NCBI RefSeq assembly: GCF_021531665.1
Contig: NZ_JADYUH010000015.1
Location: 1-41,562 of the forward strand
Direction: 5' to 3'
Length of the DNA stretch: 41,562 nucleotides
Origin: Prevotellamassilia timonensis
Lineage (GTDB): Bacteria; Bacteroidota; Bacteroidia; Bacteroidales; Bacteroidaceae
Each line of letters opens with the position of its first letter. Positions within the stretch are counted from its first letter, which is position 1. Under the pieces are notes generated by a model, which worked only from the letters and a program-made list of their open reading frames with translations, did no database searches and was not told the DNA's origin. Shown one piece after another: positions 22,188 through 30,814 of the stretch. The position numbers and the translations under genes were made by a program.

Positions 22188-23969
22188 TCAATCCAGTTTC
22201 AGAACGGCGAGGAAGGCTTTCTGCGGCACTTGCACGTTGCCGATTTCCTTCATGCGTTTCTTTCCTCGTTTCTGCTTTTCAAGGAGTTTGCGTTTACGGC
22301 TGACGTCGCCACCGTAGCACTTTGCCGTCACGTCCTTGCGCACCTGCTTGACGGTTTCGCGGGCAATGATTTTGGCACCGATGGCGGCTTGGATGGCAAT
22401 GTCAAATTGCTGGCGCGGCAGCAGTTCTTTCAGTTTTTCGCACATCCGACGTCCGAAGGTGACGGAGTTATCGACGTGGGTCAGCGTGGAGAGGGCATCG
22501 ACGGGCTCGCCGTTGAGGAGAATGTCCAATTTGACGAGGCGCGAGGGGCGGAAGCCAACGGGATGATAGTCAAAAGAGGCATATCCCTTTGAAATACTCT
22601 TCAACTTGTCGTAGAAGTCGATGACGATTTCCGCCAGCGGCATATAGTAGTGCAATTCCACTCGGTTGCCGGAGACATATTCCTGCTTGATGAGTTCCCC
22701 GCGCTTTCCGAGACAGAGCGTCATGATGTTGCCAATATAGTCCGTGCGGGTGATGATGGAGGCTTTGATATAGGGTTCCTCGATGTGGTCGATTTCGGTT
22801 TGGTCGGGCATGCCGGCGGGGTTGTGCACCTCCTTCATGTTGCCGTGTTTGTCATAGACTTGATAACTCACGTTCGGCACGGTCGTGATGACGTTCATGG
22901 CGAACTCGCGGTCAAGACGCTCTTGGATGATTTCCATGTGGAGGAGTCCGAGGAAGCCGCAGCGGAAACCAAAGCCCAGTGCCACGGACGATTCCGGTTG
23001 GAAGGAGAGGGAAGCGTCGTTCAGACGGAGTTTCTCAAGGCTGGCGCGCAACTGTTCGAAGTCCTCTGTCTCAATGGGATAGACACCGGCAAAGACCATC
23101 GGCTTCACTTCCTCAAATCCCGCAATGGCTTCGGAGCAGGGATTCTCGACAGTGGTGAGGGTGTCGCCGACCTTCACTTCGGTGGCAGTCTTGATGCCAC
23201 TGACGATGTAGCCCACATCGCCGCAACTGAGGATGGGGCGGGGCTGGAGTTCCATCTTCAGAACGCCAATCTCGTCGGCATTATATTTCTTTTTCGTGTT
23301 GACGAAAAGCACTTCCTCTCCGGTTTTGAGGCTACCGTTGACAATTTTGAAATAGGCGATGATGCCACGGAAGGGGTTGAAGACGGAGTCAAAGACGAGT
23401 GCCTGAAGCGGTGCTTCGGGGTCTCCTTTGGGAGCGGGGATGCGAGTGACGACGGCGTTCAAGACTTCCTCCACACCTTCTCCGGTTTTTCCGGAAGCAT
23501 GAATGATTTCTGAGCGGTCGCAGCCGAGCAAATCAATGATTTCGTCCTCCACTTCTTCGGGCATGGCGTTCACCATGTCACACTTGCTCAACACGGGAAT
23601 GATTTCGAGGCTGTGGTCAATTGCCATGTAGAGGTTGGAGATGGTCTGTGCCTGCACGCCCTGGGTGGCATCGACCAACAGCAGGCAGCCTTCGCAGGCG
23701 GCGATGCTGCGGGAGACCTCGTAGGAGAAGTCCACGTGTCCCGGGGTGTCAATGAGATTCAGACGGTAGTCCTCGCCATCCAAACGATAGTTCATCTGAA
23801 TGGCGTGACTCTTGATGGTGATGCCTCTTTCTTTTTCAAGGTCCATGTCGTCGAGCATCTGACCTTCCGTCACCTTGATGGTTTGGGTGTATTCCAACAG
23901 ACGGTCGGCAAGGGTGCTCTTTCCGTGGTCGATGTGGGCAATGATGCAAAAGTTTCGGATGTGATTCAA
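22188..23969 (-). CDS. lepA: Elongation factor 4 (LepA), G4 motif SKCD
   Basis: Ribosome-associated translational GTPase. 593 residues: G1 AHIDHGKS (11-18), G3 DTPGH (74-78), then the domain II/III blocks and the LepA-specific C-terminal domain ([17 protein letters not shown] near the end), which is diagnostic. The G4 motif, normally NKxD for guanine recognition, reads S128-K-C-D131; the codon is AGC, one base from AAC. All other motifs are intact, so the gene looks functional. It is 53 bp upstream of the FtsE-like gene. No clear TTG/TAnnTTTG promoter was found in the 200 bp before it. Confidence 0.96.
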   Translation of the reverse strand: MNHIRNFCIIAHIDHGKSTLADRLLEYTQTIKVTEGQMLDDMDLEKERGITIKSHAIQMNYRLDGEDYRLNLIDTPGHVDFSYEVSRSIAACEGCLLLVDATQGVQAQTISNLYMAIDHSLEIIPVLSKCDMVNAMPEEVEDEIIDLLGCDRSEIIHASGKTGEGVEEVLNAVVTRIPAPKGDPEAPLQALVFDSVFNPFRGIIAYFKIVNGSLKTGEEVLFVNTKKKYNADEIGVLKMELQPRPILSCGDVGYIVSGIKTATEVKVGDTLTTVENPCSEAIAGFEEVKPMVFAGVYPIETEDFEQLRASLEKLRLNDASLSFQPESSVALGFGFRCGFLGLLHMEIIQERLDREFAMNVITTVPNVSYQVYDKHGNMKEVHNPAGMPDQTEIDHIEEPYIKASIITRTDYIGNIMTLCLGKRGELIKQEYVSGNRVELHYYMPLAEIVIDFYDKLKSISKGYASFDYHPVGFRPSRLVKLDILLNGEPVDALSTLTHVDNSVTFGRRMCEKLKELLPRQQFDIAIQAAIGAKIIARETVKQVRKDVTAKCYGGDVSRKRKLLEKQKRGKKRMKEIGNVQVPQKAFLAVLKLD

Positions 23970-24173
23970 GGGGAAGAGATTTTTGGGGTCTAAAGAGCAA
24001 AGGAGAATAGGGGCGGCGCGAACTCTCGTTTCACTCCACTCATGTTCGTCAATTGATTCATTAATTGTCCATTAAATCCTATAATTCAATGAGTCAATCT
24101 CGAGAGAATCAATGCGTATGGTTGGAAAAAGAGCGTGAAAAGAGGGTTGGGGCAGCCTTCAGAATTGACACAC

Positions 24174-24728
24174 TCAGTCAAACTTTTCGGCGTCGCGGAA
24201 GGAGACGGCGTGGGAGAGGTCTTTTTCGCTCAACACGACTTCGTCACCGTCGATGGGCCATTCGATGCCGAGTTCCGGGTCATCAAAACGGATGGAGCAT
24301 TCGGCTTCGGGGGCGTAGCGATTATCTACCTTGTAGGTAAAAACTGCTGTGTCACTCAACACTTGGAAACCGTGGGCGAAGCCACGAGGGATGAAGAGTT
24401 GGCGATTGTTTTCGGCGGAGAGTTCAACGGCAACGTGACGACCAAAGGTGGGGGAGGAGCGGCGAAGATCCACAGCCACATCCACCACGGTGCCTTGGAG
24501 CACTCTGACGAGTTTCGCCTGCGAGGCATCACCTTTTTGAAAGTGAAGTCCACGCAGTACGCCGCGAGATGACTTCGACTGATTGTCCTGCACAAAATGC
24601 ACGTCGTGACCGAGTGCCTCGTTCAGTTCGCTTTCTCTCCAGGTTTCCATGAAATAGCCGCGTGCATCACTGAACACCTTCGGTTCAATGACCCACACGC
24701 CGGGTATTTCTGTTTCAATGTAATTCAT
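24174..24728 (-). CDS. rfbC: dTDP-4-dehydrorhamnose 3,5-epimerase
   Basis: Epimerises dTDP-4-keto-6-deoxyglucose on the way to dTDP-L-rhamnose or related deoxysugars. 184 residues with the RmlC cupin pattern: QDNQSKSSRGVLRGLHFQ (catalytic His in RGLHFQ), DVAVDLRRSSPTFGR, PRGFAHGFQVLSD and the active-site tyrosine in TYKVDNRY. The other rml genes (A, B, D) are not adjacent, though a RmlD-like gene lies at 8.4 kb. It starts 63 bp after the Clp gene in the same direction. Confidence 0.93.
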   Translation of the reverse strand: MNYIETEIPGVWVIEPKVFSDARGYFMETWRESELNEALGHDVHFVQDNQSKSSRGVLRGLHFQKGDASQAKLVRVLQGTVVDVAVDLRRSSPTFGRHVAVELSAENNRQLFIPRGFAHGFQVLSDTAVFTYKVDNRYAPEAECSIRFDDPELGIEWPIDGDEVVLSEKDLSHAVSFRDAEKFD

Positions 24729-24791
24729 TCAGGTTGTATGTTGTGCGCCAAGGCGCGTTTCAAGATTCTTTGAATTGCTGCACAGACATTT

Positions 24792-26894
24792 TCACGCTCC
24801 GGCTTTCACCGTCATCTTCTCGTCGTTGAGGTCGAGCACGAGTTTGTCGTTGTTTTGTGTGTCGCCCTCCAGCAGGAAGTCGCAGAGTGGGTCTTCGACA
24901 TATTGTCTCACGGCGCGTTTCAGCGAGCGTGCGCCATATTGCGCATCAAAGCCTTTGCTGAGGATAAACTGCTTGGCGTTGTCCGTGATTTTCAGCGCAT
25001 AGCCCATTTTCTTCACTCTGTCGAGAAGTTCTTTGAGTTCGAGGTCGGTGATTTGCGAAGCGTTTTCTTTGTTCAGCGGGTTGAACACGATGATGTCGTC
25101 AAGGCGGTTCAGGAACTCGGGGGCGAATTGCTTTTTCAGGGCGTTCATGATGACGGAGCGTGCTTTTTCAGGGGCGATTTCGTCGCGGTTGCGGTCAAAT
25201 CCCATGCCGGCGCCGACTTCGCGAAGTTGGCGTGTGCCGCTGTTGGAGGTCATGACCACGAGTGTGTTGCGGAAGTCCGCCGTCACGCCGTTTCCGTCGG
25301 TGAGTCTTCCCTCGTCCATGACTTGCAGGAGCGTGTTGAACACGTCGGGGTGTGCTTTCTCGATTTCGTCGAGGAGCACGACGGAGTAGGGTTTACGTCT
25401 CACCCGGTCCGTCAGTTGTCCTCCTTCTTCATAGCCGACATATCCCGGAGGGGCGCCGACGAGGCGGCTGACGCTGAACTTTTCGCCATATTCGCTCATG
25501 TCCACTCGGATGAGCGCGTCTTTGCTGCCGAAGAGTTGTTCGGCGAGACACTTCACGAGATAGGTTTTTCCCACGCCGGTCGGTCCGACAAAGAGGAAGG
25601 TGCCGATGGGGCGGTCTCCGCCACTGAGTCCGAGGCGGTTGCGCACCAAGGCACGAGACACCTGTTCCACGGCGTCGTCCTGTCCGACAATGCGTTCTCG
25701 GAGCACGGCACCCATGTTTTTCAGTCGTTCCGTGTCGCTTTCACGCACCTTGGTCACGGGGACGCCGCTCATCATGGAGACCGTCTCTGCCACGTCGTTT
25801 TCATCCACGCGTACCGGGGATTTCTTCTGCTGCTCTTCCCATTGCATTCGCATTTCTTGAAGTTGTGCAGCACGTTGCTGAATGACGTCGCGAAGTTGTG
25901 CGGCGCGCTCATAGTCCTGAGACTTGGCGGCTTGAAGTTTTTCTTCCGTCAGTTTGGATATTTCGTTCTGGATGTCAGTAAATTCGCTCGGCATCTCACG
26001 GAATCGGATACGTGCTTTTGCGCCTGCTTCGTCCATGGCATCAATGGCTTTGTCGGGGAGGACGCGACCGTTGATGTAGCGTGCCGTCAGAGACACACAA
26101 GCCTGCAGGGCTTCGTCGGTGTATGTCGTGTTGTGGTGTTGTTCGTAGCGTGAGCGGAGTTGTTTCAGGATGGCGAGTGTTTCCTCTTGAGAAGCGGGGC
26201 TGAGGAGGATTTTTTGGAAGCGTCTTTCCAGCGCGGCGTCCTTTTCAATGGATTTTTTGTATTCTGCGGTGGAAGTGGCTCCGATGCACTGCATTTCTCC
26301 GCGTGCCAACGCCGGTTTCAGCATGTTGGCGGCATCCAGTGAGCCGGGCGCAGAGCCTGCTCCGATGATGGTGTGGATTTCGTCGATGAAAACAATGATT
26401 TCCTTGTGTTTCTTCACTTCCTCCATGAGTTTGCGCACACGTTCCTCGAACTGTCCTCTGAACTGTGTGCCTGCCACGAGGGTAGCCATGTTCAGTGTGA
26501 CGATGCGTTTGTTTTCCAAAGGCACCGGCACGTTTTTGGTGGCGATGAGTTGTGCGATTCCTTCCACCACGGCGGTTTTTCCGACGCCGGGGTCGCCGAT
26601 GAGCACGGGGTTATTCTTTTTTCTGCGGCAGAGGATTTGCATCACGCGCAGCATTTCTGTTTGTCTTCCCACGACGGGGTCCAATGCGCCTTGCTCCGCG
26701 AGTGAGGTGAGGTCGGTGCAAAATTTGTCGATGATGGGAGTTTGTGATTTTTCAGCGATGCGTGTGGTGGTTTTTTCTGCTGAGGAGGAGGATTGTTCGT
26801 TTTCACCTCTTGGTGCACCGGGCTCTTCTTCGTCAAAGTCAAAGTTGCCCAACGGTGTGGAGGAGAGGAAACTATGATGTTTTGGCTGAGTCAT
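24792..26894 (-). CDS. ClpC-like AAA+ unfoldase lacking the Clp N domain
   Basis: 700 residues, two AAA+ rings: first Walker A GDPGVGKT (100-107) with sensor EIHTIIGAGS, second GPTGVGKT (437-444) with VDMSEYGEKFSVSRLVG. A short middle helix pair with a UVR-like segment (SQDYERAAQLRD, about 325-336) marks it as ClpC-type rather than ClpB. Residues 1-58 are a polar, Ser/Glu-rich linker instead of the roughly 150-residue double Clp N domain, so it is about 140 residues shorter than usual ClpC. A GMGF segment after the second sensor may be the ClpP-docking loop. The start is well placed, with a promoter upstream and no N-domain sequence there. It probably feeds ClpP. Confidence 0.92.
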   Translation of the reverse strand: MTQPKHHSFLSSTPLGNFDFDEEEPGAPRGENEQSSSSAEKTTTRIAEKSQTPIIDKFCTDLTSLAEQGALDPVVGRQTEMLRVMQILCRRKKNNPVLIGDPGVGKTAVVEGIAQLIATKNVPVPLENKRIVTLNMATLVAGTQFRGQFEERVRKLMEEVKKHKEIIVFIDEIHTIIGAGSAPGSLDAANMLKPALARGEMQCIGATSTAEYKKSIEKDAALERRFQKILLSPASQEETLAILKQLRSRYEQHHNTTYTDEALQACVSLTARYINGRVLPDKAIDAMDEAGAKARIRFREMPSEFTDIQNEISKLTEEKLQAAKSQDYERAAQLRDVIQQRAAQLQEMRMQWEEQQKKSPVRVDENDVAETVSMMSGVPVTKVRESDTERLKNMGAVLRERIVGQDDAVEQVSRALVRNRLGLSGGDRPIGTFLFVGPTGVGKTYLVKCLAEQLFGSKDALIRVDMSEYGEKFSVSRLVGAPPGYVGYEEGGQLTDRVRRKPYSVVLLDEIEKAHPDVFNTLLQVMDEGRLTDGNGVTADFRNTLVVMTSNSGTRQLREVGAGMGFDRNRDEIAPEKARSVIMNALKKQFAPEFLNRLDDIIVFNPLNKENASQITDLELKELLDRVKKMGYALKITDNAKQFILSKGFDAQYGARSLKRAVRQYVEDPLCDFLLEGDTQNNDKLVLDLNDEKMTVKAGA

Positions 26895-27045
26895 GTGAGT
26901 CTTCTGTGTTGAATATATGTCTGTGAATCTTAGATGTATAACGGCAAAAAGACCGCAAAGGTTTTGAAAGGAAGGATTACGGTTGAGAGGTTGTTTGGGA
27001 ATGCGGTTGAACCGTTAGTAAGTAAGTTAATAAGTTAATCGCTTG

Positions 27046-27077
27046 CAAATTTAGCACAACTCTTTGAGTTGGAGAAA
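27046..27077 (-). promoter_or_regulatory. Probable promoter of the clp gene
   Basis: On the minus strand: TTTC (27077-27074), 20 bases, then TAAATTTG (27053-27046), a perfect Bacteroidota -7 box with a near-consensus upstream box. The leader would be about 145 nt. Confidence 0.5.
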
Positions 27078-27123
27078 CATTTGGATGTGAAACTATTCAG
27101 ATTGCCACGGCTCTTTCATTAAG

Positions 27124-27626
27124 GACTAAGAGTCTAAGAGTCTAAGAGACTAAGAGTCTAAGAGACTAAGAGAGGAAGAGAGGAAGAGACAAAAAGCATG
27201 ATTCCCCTTGCGCTATTTATAGAACAGTCTCTTTGTCTCTTTGTCTTTTAATCTCTTTGTCTTTTAATCTCTTTGTCTTTTAATCTCTTTGTCTTTTGGT
27301 CTTTTAGTCTCTTAGTCTCTTTGTCTCTTTGTCTTTTAATCTCTTTGTCTTTTAGTCTCTTTGTCTTTTAGTCTCTTTGTCTTTTAGTCTCTTTGTCTTT
27401 TAGTCTCTTTGTCTTTTAGTCTTTTAGTCACTTTGTCTTTTAGTCTCTTAGTCTTTTAGTCTTTTCGTCTCTTTGTCTCTTCGTCTTTTAGTCTCTTCGT
27501 CTTTTCGTCTCTTAGTCTCTTAGTCTTTTTGTCTCTTCGTCTCTTCGTCTCTTCGTCTCTTCGTCTCTTTGTCTTTTAGTCTCTTCCTCTCTTTGTCTCT
27601 TTGTCTTTTAGTCTCTTAGTCTCTCA
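27124..27626. repeat. Octamer array in two opposed arms (9 + 50 units)
   Basis: Left arm: nine octamers of the form GACTAAGA / GTCTAAGA / GAGGAAGA (27124-27195). After a 31-bp spacer, a right arm of 50 octamers (27227-27626) is in the complementary sense, nearly all RTCTYTTN. The phase holds from the first to the last unit, and variation is concentrated at positions 1, 5 and 8. The strand asymmetry (purines left, pyrimidines right) is nearly complete. It separates the divergently read-out clp promoter from the malQ terminator. Related octamers occur at about 3798-3840 and 41480-41537. Confidence 0.92.
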
Positions 27627-27663
27627 AAAAACTCCCGGTAACCTTTTGAGGGGAGACCGGGAG
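27626..27663 (-). terminator. Rho-independent terminator of malQ
   Basis: On the minus strand, CTCCCGGT / ACCGGGAG (27663-27656 with 27639-27632) followed by six T residues. It is 10 bp after the malQ stop and abuts the octamer array. Confidence 0.85.
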
Positions 27664-27673
27664 GGAAGGATTG

Positions 27674-30364
27674 TCAAACTTCGCGGCGGATGAGCGAATG
27701 GAGTTTCTCGTTGAACGAAACGGAGGAGAAGAGACGCTCAAGCGTGAGGTGCATTCGATAGCGCCAGTAGTGCGTCGAGTTCGACGGGTCGTTGATGAGT
27801 TCGGCGGAGGTGTCAGTGCGGCGCGTGTCGTCGCTGATGGCGAACAAATCTTGGAGCGCGATGAGTCGCAGCAACGAGGGAGCACGGAGCGTGTGTGCCA
27901 AAATGGCTTCACAGTCGGCAGCACCGAGGTGTTCGGGGAATGCTTCAACAGGACGATGCAAAACATCTGTCCAATAGGCTTTTGCATCTTCCGGACAAGT
28001 CTCCCACCAAAGGCGCAACGGAGACATGTCGTGGGTACCGAGGGTGGCGACGCTGAGCCACGGGAAATCGGCGGGCGATGCAAAGCGAACACCGCTTTCT
28101 TTCGGACAACGCTCAATTTCCAACGTCAGAATTTGCAGTTGGCGGAGCACACCGCGAACACAGGAGGGCACCATGCCGAGGTCTTCGGCGCAAGGCAGCG
28201 GACCGGTGGATTCCAACGGATAGAGAGCGGGAAGTCCATCGGCGGAATGCGAACCGCTGCGGGTGATGACGGGAAGTTTACGCATTGCCTCCTGCTCCCA
28301 AAGTTCGTTGTGGCGGCGGTGGAAGAAATCGTCGTGGAGACGATAGAACGCCTCCTTGTCCGATTCACTGAGCGTTTGGAAGAGAGAAGTCTCAAAGCCG
28401 AGGATGCGCGGGTGGAAGGTGTCGGGCGTCTCGGGATCAGCAATGAAAAGCACGTGGGTGGCGAGGTCACAGAGGAGACGGGCAAGCACGCCGTCAGCGA
28501 CGCGTCGCAGGATGTCTTGCTGAGTGCGGAAAGAGGGTTGAAGGGTGAGTCGCCCGCCGGCTGTCTCTTCAAGGAAGTTTTGGCGCAGTTCTGCAGCATT
28601 GCGACCGATGGCGTTGCACATGTCCTCCCATTCTTCTGCGCTGACAGAGGGAGCGGAGAGGGCGAGCGGGTCAGCGTGGAAACCGCACTCTTTCAGTTCG
28701 TTGCGAGAGAAAGGAAGGGCGGGGCGGAAGCGACCGAGCGTGCCGTCAATCTGGTCGGAAGGTATTTCCCAAATGCGGAAGAAACCGAGCACGTGGTCAA
28801 TGCGATAGGCATCAAAATGGAGCGACATGTGGTCCATGCGCCGTTTCCACCAGGCATAGTTGTCAGCCGCCATGACATCCCAGCGATAGGTCGGGAAGCC
28901 CCAGTTCTGACCGTTGCGAGAGAAGAAATCGGGCGGTGCGCCGGCGGAACCGGTGAAGCGGAAGAGGTGGGGTTCTGTGCGAGCGGGCACACTGTCCGGA
29001 CTGATGCCAATGGGGATGTCGCCTTTGAGAATGACGCCGAGTTGGCGTGCTTCGTCGTGGGCTTGGGTCAGTTGGGTGTGCAGCAGGAACTGCACGAAAC
29101 GCCAGAAGACTTTTTCTTTGTCGATGCCCTCCTTTTGTTTTTCTGTGAGTTTCTCGGCGTGTGGCCACTGGCGAAAATCAGCCGTGTGGAACGTGTCGCG
29201 CATGGCACAGAATTCCACGTAGGGCTCCAGCCAGTCCGCTTGTGCCGAGACATATTCCTTGAAAGCATTGCTTCGGAGCGTGCGGGTGCCGATTTCGGCA
29301 AAGAGGTCGCGGAGGAAGGCGATTTTGAGTTGGAACGTGCCCTCATAGTCCAAAGCATCCTCGAGGTTGAGACGGTGTCCCTCTTCGGCATGGCGTTGGA
29401 AAGCCTGGCTGCGACTCCAGGGGCGTGGGTCAAGATAGTTTGGATGAAGGGCAAAGACGGAGATGGCGCTGTAGGGGTAGGAGTCCTGCCAGGAGCCGGT
29501 GCGCGTCGTGTCGTTGATGGGGAGAATCTGCACGGCGTGCATGCCGTTTTCCGCCGTCCAGCGGATGAGTGTTTCAAGGTCACCGAAGTCGCCACAGCCC
29601 CAACTGCCCTCGCTGCGCAGCGAGAAAACGGGAATGACGCAACCCGTGAGCCGAAGCGGTGGAATTTCAAGACGCGGCTGGTTGTCGGTGTGGACCAAAG
29701 AACCGGTGTCACACATCTCGGACAGCGGTACGAGCCGGCGGTCGTTGCCGCTCTCCCAAAGCGGCGGAAGTTGCGGGTCTTCGGAGAGGAGTACATATTT
29801 ATAATATATACCCTCGGAGAAATCGCGTCTGGAGAGCGGCAGCGCCCACTCAAAAGTGCCGGTTCGCTGCATGGGTCGAGCCTTCGTCACGTCCCACGCT
29901 CCCCATTCCGGTGTGTTTCCGACGACAGCCCAGCGTCGTCCCTCTTGCGGCGGCAGGGCGTGGAGCAGGAGCAGACAAGGTTCGGAGAGAATCTTCATGT
30001 GGAGTTTCTCGCCGCCTCGGGGCAGCATGATGCAGTCGCGGAAGGCAGAGTGATGATAGAGCGCGGGGAGCCCCTCTTCGGTCCAGCCGTCAGCAAAGGT
30101 GACCGCGCTGCGGTGGTTGAAAGTGAAGAAACGCCAGTTGTCCGGCTCGGCACGCAGGATGGTGCCGGTGGCGGCGTCGGAGATGAGATAGGCGTGGCGA
30201 ATGTGGCGCGCATCGTCGGGGACTTGAAGGCTTGCTTGCCAGATTTCTCCATTCGGAGTCTGCATCACAATTCGTTGCGCAGCCTCTCCATCGAGAGAGC
30301 AAACGACCTCGACTTGCTCGCCCCATTGAGTGTGATAGGGTAGGGTGAAAAGAAGGTTTTTCAT
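27674..30364 (-). CDS. malQ: 4-alpha-glucanotransferase (GH77) with N-terminal starch-binding modules
   Basis: Transfers alpha-1,4-glucan segments in maltodextrin and glycogen metabolism. From the ATG at 30364 (MKNLLFTLPYHTQWGE) it has 896 residues: two CBM20-like modules (about 1-100 and 120-215; the second has AVVGNTPEWGAWD), then a GH77 barrel. Catalytic residues: nucleophile Asp523 in FDAYRIDH, acid/base Glu727 in CAEDLGMVP, and Asp779 in GTHDMSPLR. The opening GSWGCGDFGDL and PINDTT segments are typical. An in-frame ATG 45 bp upstream is less likely. This long CBM20-bearing form is common in Bacteroidota and resembles plant DPE2. No signal peptide, so cytoplasmic. Confidence 0.96.
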   Translation of the reverse strand: MKNLLFTLPYHTQWGEQVEVVCSLDGEAAQRIVMQTPNGEIWQASLQVPDDARHIRHAYLISDAATGTILRAEPDNWRFFTFNHRSAVTFADGWTEEGLPALYHHSAFRDCIMLPRGGEKLHMKILSEPCLLLLHALPPQEGRRWAVVGNTPEWGAWDVTKARPMQRTGTFEWALPLSRRDFSEGIYYKYVLLSEDPQLPPLWESGNDRRLVPLSEMCDTGSLVHTDNQPRLEIPPLRLTGCVIPVFSLRSEGSWGCGDFGDLETLIRWTAENGMHAVQILPINDTTRTGSWQDSYPYSAISVFALHPNYLDPRPWSRSQAFQRHAEEGHRLNLEDALDYEGTFQLKIAFLRDLFAEIGTRTLRSNAFKEYVSAQADWLEPYVEFCAMRDTFHTADFRQWPHAEKLTEKQKEGIDKEKVFWRFVQFLLHTQLTQAHDEARQLGVILKGDIPIGISPDSVPARTEPHLFRFTGSAGAPPDFFSRNGQNWGFPTYRWDVMAADNYAWWKRRMDHMSLHFDAYRIDHVLGFFRIWEIPSDQIDGTLGRFRPALPFSRNELKECGFHADPLALSAPSVSAEEWEDMCNAIGRNAAELRQNFLEETAGGRLTLQPSFRTQQDILRRVADGVLARLLCDLATHVLFIADPETPDTFHPRILGFETSLFQTLSESDKEAFYRLHDDFFHRRHNELWEQEAMRKLPVITRSGSHSADGLPALYPLESTGPLPCAEDLGMVPSCVRGVLRQLQILTLEIERCPKESGVRFASPADFPWLSVATLGTHDMSPLRLWWETCPEDAKAYWTDVLHRPVEAFPEHLGAADCEAILAHTLRAPSLLRLIALQDLFAISDDTRRTDTSAELINDPSNSTHYWRYRMHLTLERLFSSVSFNEKLHSLIRREV

Positions 30365-30476
30365 GGGTGAGTGAAAAGTTTCAGCGGTAAATGTAGGAAA
30401 AATGCACAATAACTACTTCAATTTTTTCACTATTTCTTTCATCATGCCTCGCTTTTCAAAAAAAACTGCAGAAAAG

Positions 30477-30509
30477 TTTGGCGCTCACGTACCGATATCC
30501 TTACCTTTG
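30477..30509 (+). promoter_or_regulatory. Consensus Bacteroidota promoter upstream of nadE
   Basis: TTTG (30477-30480), 21 bases, TACCTTTG (30502-30509), a perfect match to both boxes. The start would be near 30516, about 300 nt before the nadE ATG. Confidence 0.75.
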
Positions 30510-30515
30510 CTTCGT

Positions 30516-30814
30516 GAAGACAGGAAAATGTCAGACAAAACCTTCGGAGGCGTTCCGATGCGTTGTCGGCACGAAGTTTTCCCGCTTCGCAAAAAGAAAA
30601 AAAGGCTGTGCCGGTTAGATTGGGATACTCATCAATAATTACAGAAATACCGAGGCAGCTGGTTTGCTCAATGGCGGGCCGTCGTGCCCACTCTCCGCAA
30701 GGCGTGTGAGCAGAGTCGGATTACAGCGACAAGCCAGTCCTCAAATCCTTTTTCCTCGGAGTTTCATCACATCACCGGTACAGCCGCTTTTTGTATCTAT
30801 ACCTATTATTATAT
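30516..30814 (+). ncRNA. Structured leader (or small RNA) upstream of nadE, class unknown
   Basis: About 300 nt between a perfect promoter and the nadE start with no convincing gene. It can form GTCGGCAC / GTGCCGGT (30567-30574 with 30609-30616) enclosing CGAAG / CTTCG, then TGCTCA / TGAGCA (30665-30670 with 30707-30712) enclosing GGGC / GCCC. It then has GGATT / AATCC followed by TTTTT near 30750, a weak terminator candidate. It does not carry B12-box, tmRNA, RNase P or SRP landmarks. It could be a cis-regulator of nadE or an independent RNA. Confidence 0.4.

Noticed and set aside
24855-26153. 432-codon open frame opposite the clp gene
   Set aside because: Antisense of AAA+ motifs; no family resemblance of its own.
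27227-27626. Possible CRISPR or coding heptad repeat
   Set aside because: Octamers are directly adjacent with no spacers; frames are low-complexity and unsupported.
27671-30343. 890-codon open frame on the plus strand opposite malQ
   Set aside because: It is the antisense shadow of a well-supported GH77 gene with clear catalytic motifs; its translation has no recognisable domains.
30402-30638. 78-codon open frame upstream of nadE
   Set aside because: It starts before the predicted promoter, overlaps the structured leader and ends in a lysine-rich run; nothing supports translation.
30516-30814. Second cobalamin riboswitch, tmRNA, RNase P or SRP RNA before nadE
   Set aside because: No B12 box, no GAGGAAAGTCC-type RNase P core and no tmRNA or SRP signature could be found on either strand.
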